From the NCBI GenBank assembly GCA_017447185.1, contig JAFSOC010000029.1, forward strand, positions 1-64,000: DNA of 64,000 nucleotides, read 5' to 3'. The position numbers and the translations under genes are program-made. Below the pieces are notes generated by a model, which worked only from the letters and a program-made list of their open reading frames with translations, made no database searches and had not been told where the DNA came from. Positions 61,805 to 64,000 of this stretch are shown here, piece after piece. The DNA comes from Clostridia bacterium. Its GTDB lineage: Bacteria > Bacillota > Clostridia > Christensenellales > Aristaeellaceae. Each line of letters starts with the position of its first letter. The stretch's first letter is position 1.

Positions 61805-64000
61805 ATGATTCTGGATATTCTGCACAGGTTGATCCTCGGCCCGCTTGAACTGCTGTTCGACGCGGTTTATGCCATCGGCTACCGGATCACAGGAAATCCC
61901 GGCCTGTCCATTGTCCTGCTGAGCCTTATCATGAACCTGCTGATGCTCCCGCTGTACCGCCGGGCTGACGTCCTGCAGGAGGAAGAACGTCTCCAGGCGC
62001 AGACAATGAAGCCCGGGATCGACAAAATCCGGCGGGCTTTCAGGGGCGACGAACGCTTCATGATCCTGCAGACCTATTACAGGCAGAATAACTATAAACC
62101 CTGGTATGTGCTGAAGGGTTCCCTCTCCCTGCTGCTGGAGATCCCTTTCTTCATCGCGGCCTACCGTTATCTTTCCGGGCTGAGCCTGCTGCAGGGCGCC
62201 GCCTTCGGGCCCATCGCCGACCTGGGGAAGCCGGACCGGCTGATTTCCCTTTTCGGCACGCAGGTTCACCTGCTTCCCATTCTGATGACAGTGATCAATA
62301 TCGTTTCCGGGGCGATCTATACCCGGGAAATGCCGCTGCGGAGCAAGATCCAGCTGTACGGAATGGCCCTGGTTTTCCTGGTGCTGCTGTACAATTCTCC
62401 CTCCGGGCTTGTTTTCTACTGGACCCTTAACAACCTGTTCTCCCTGGTCAAAAACATCATCCTGAAGAAAACCGGAAGCGCGGAAAAAGCGGCTGCGAAA
62501 AAGGCAGCGCCTGGGAAGCCCGCCGGCGCCCCTGCAGCAGGCAGGCAGTACAAGGTTCTCTTCTACAGCTGTTGTGTTTTCCTGACGATCCTCCTGGGGA
62601 TCCTGATTCCTTCTGCGATCGTGAACGCTTCCCCCGCGGAGTTTGTGGAGCTGGATGATTTCCGGTCCCCGCTGCGCTATGTGCTTTCTTCCGCGCTGCT
62701 GGCTGCCGGAACGTTCCTGATCTGGTGCGTGATCTTCTTCCGCCTTTCCTCCGACAGAGGCAGGAAACGCTTTGCGCTGGCCGCCGCGGTCCTTTCCGTT
62801 GTCGCGGTTATCAACTATATGTTCTTCGGTACGGGATACGGCAACCTGACCGCGCTCCTCAAATATGACAATCCCCTGTCCGTGCAGGTTTCGGATACGC
62901 TGCTGAACCTGGGGATCATCCTGCTGGCCGCCTGCGTGGTAGTCTTCATCTGGAAGAAAAAGCCGGAGATCCTGAAGGCGATCTGTATCGCGGGCTGTAT
63001 CGGCCTCACCGTCATGTCCGTCAGCAATATCCGCGGCATCGGCGCGTCCTTTGCGGAGCTGGAAGTCCTGACGGAAAAGGAACGGGAAAAACCCTCCTTC
63101 ACCCTGTCCCGCACCGGAAAGAACGTGGTCGTCATCATGCTCGACCGGTGCATCAGCGGGTTTGTTCCATATATCTTTGAGGAAAACCCGGGGGTGGCGG
63201 AGCAGTTCCGGGGCTTCACCTATTATCCGAACACCCTGTCCTTCGGACGGAACACAAACGTCGCCACGCCTTCCCTTTTCGCCGGCTATGAATACCGTCC
63301 CTTTGAGCTGGACAAGCGTTCGGACACCGGGCTGCCGGAAAAGCAGAACGAAGCCCTGAAGGTCCTGCCGGTGCTGTTCATGGAAAACGGCTATGACGTC
63401 ACTGTATGCGATCCGCCCTATGCGGGATACCTGTGGATCCCGGATCTGGGCATTTTCGACGATTATCCTTCCATCCACCGCTATATCACCCACGGTGCCT
63501 TCATCGACAACAGTGAAGCCATCCGCAAGAAGAACCGAGTCATCAACCGCAACCTGTTCTGCTACAGTGTTTTCCGTGCGTCCCCTGTGCTGCTGCAGGC
63601 CGGCCTCTACAATGACGGAAGGTATAACGAAGCGGAAGCTCTCCATATTTCTGATGAGAGCAGCGTGATCTTCACGGAGGAATCCGAAGTCCGGAGCACA
63701 GGCATTTCGGATGAATTCATGAAGGCCTATACTGCGCTGCAGCATCTGCCTGCGATGACAAAGACGGACACGTCCGGTGAAAACACCTTCCTGATCCTGA
63801 GCAATACCGCCACCCATGATGTCACCATGCTCCAGGAGCCGGCCTTCGTTCCGCAGCAGATTGTGGACAACGCAGCCTATGAGGCTGCGCATAAGGTCCG
63901 CACCTCAGCCGCCGGCGGACGCCTGGAGCTGAAAACCGCCGAGCAGATGGAGCATTACCAGAGCGATACCGCCGCCCTGATCCAGCTGGCCCAGTGGTTC
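61805..64000 (+). CDS. Membrane insertase (YidC/Oxa1)-like domain fused to a sulfatase-type transferase, 3' end cut by the window
   Basis: 732 codons are open from the ATG at 61805 (AGAGG upstream) to the window edge. Residues about 20-222 match YidC/Oxa1: GNPGLSIVLLSLIMNLLMLP, a charged hairpin with FRGDERFMILQTYYRQNNYK, SLLLEIPFFIAAYRYLSGL, and YNSPSGLVFYWTLNNLFSLV. An Ala/Lys-rich linker (223-247) and four or five more membrane helices (250-405) follow. From about 438 comes an alkaline-phosphatase-superfamily domain starting NVVVIMLDRCISG (metal-binding Asp447), with NTLSFGRNTNVATPSLFAGY holding the likely nucleophile threonine, as in LtaS-type and phosphoethanolamine transferases. The typical YidC gene context (rnpA, jag) is absent. 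It is probably a surface-polymer or lipid-modifying enzyme. Confidence 0.88.
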   Translation, partial: MILDILHRLILGPLELLFDAVYAIGYRITGNPGLSIVLLSLIMNLLMLPLYRRADVLQEEERLQAQTMKPGIDKIRRAFRGDERFMILQTYYRQNNYKPWYVLKGSLSLLLEIPFFIAAYRYLSGLSLLQGAAFGPIADLGKPDRLISLFGTQVHLLPILMTVINIVSGAIYTREMPLRSKIQLYGMALVFLVLLYNSPSGLVFYWTLNNLFSLVKNIILKKTGSAEKAAAKKAAPGKPAGAPAAGRQYKVLFYSCCVFLTILLGILIPSAIVNASPAEFVELDDFRSPLRYVLSSALLAAGTFLIWCVIFFRLSSDRGRKRFALAAAVLSVVAVINYMFFGTGYGNLTALLKYDNPLSVQVSDTLLNLGIILLAACVVVFIWKKKPEILKAICIAGCIGLTVMSVSNIRGIGASFAELEVLTEKEREKPSFTLSRTGKNVVVIMLDRCISGFVPYIFEENPGVAEQFRGFTYYPNTLSFGRNTNVATPSLFAGYEYRPFELDKRSDTGLPEKQNEALKVLPVLFMENGYDVTVCDPPYAGYLWIPDLGIFDDYPSIHRYITHGAFIDNSEAIRKKNRVINRNLFCYSVFRASPVLLQAGLYNDGRYNEAEALHISDESSVIFTEESEVRSTGISDEFMKAYTALQHLPAMTKTDTSGENTFLILSNTATHDVTMLQEPAFVPQQIVDNAAYEAAHKVRTSAAGGRLELKTAEQMEHYQSDTAALIQLAQWF

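Noticed and set aside
61745-63892. A 715-codon minus-strand open frame
   Set aside because: It lies opposite the YidC-sulfatase gene, whose plus-strand frame has clear domains, promoter and ribosome site. The minus frame is His/Gln/Arg-rich with no motif.

Overview
The window looks like a chromosome segment of a Bacillota (Clostridia-type) bacterium, plausibly an uncultured gut or rumen member of the Christensenellales. The reasons are two TnpV-type proteins, strong GGAGG ribosome binding sites before nearly every gene, Firmicute-type TTGACA/TATAAT promoters, a set of ECF sigma/anti-sigma pairs, a gliding-type ABC operon and a compact rpsM-rpsK-rpsD-rpoA-rplQ operon. The lineage is an inference, since there is no rRNA gene. 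By eye, base composition is clearly more AT-rich left of about 13.3 kb than to the right.

Region 1 (about 1-15.8 kb) is accessory. It holds six ECF sigma factors, each followed by an overlapping or adjacent single-pass membrane protein that is the probable anti-sigma factor. Five pairs lie on the minus strand and one diverges on the plus strand. At the far end are three paralogous secreted proteins, and a tnpV-type gene sits at each edge. Pairs 3, 5 and 6 are related to each other, which suggests local duplication. Several operons start with a CGTCTAnTA-like -10 element, as expected for ECF autoregulation.

Region 2 (15.8-16.6 kb) is a scar. It contains a 3' half of a tRNA-Arg(ACG) with a strong terminator, a second broken copy about 350 bp away, and a GC-rich stem-loop block that appears inserted in the second copy. 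This fits an old tRNA integration site.

Region 3 (16.6-36.8 kb) carries an XRE-receiver regulator with a LytS-type kinase, a lipoprotein metallo-hydrolase, pyruvate kinase and CstA. It also has a GNAT-S66 peptidase fusion, a 33-codon ORF with its own promoter and terminator, a P-loop kinase, a double GNAT, MnmM, a large TIR-membrane-propeller protein, Nnr, a GntR regulator, SecG, and the fumC-alaX and cca genes.

Region 4 (36.8-60.2 kb) is mainly core. It has the alpha ribosomal operon, a Gld-type ABC operon, dnaE, a second ABC exporter, a VanW protein, and a topoisomerase pair leading into ybaB-recR-rmuC.

Region 5 (60.2-64 kb) has a DUF523/GIY-YIG fusion, a zinc-ribbon protein, and a plus-strand gene cut by the window end. 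That gene joins a YidC/Oxa1-like insertase domain to a sulfatase-type catalytic domain, and it and the TIR-propeller gene are the most unusual proteins here.
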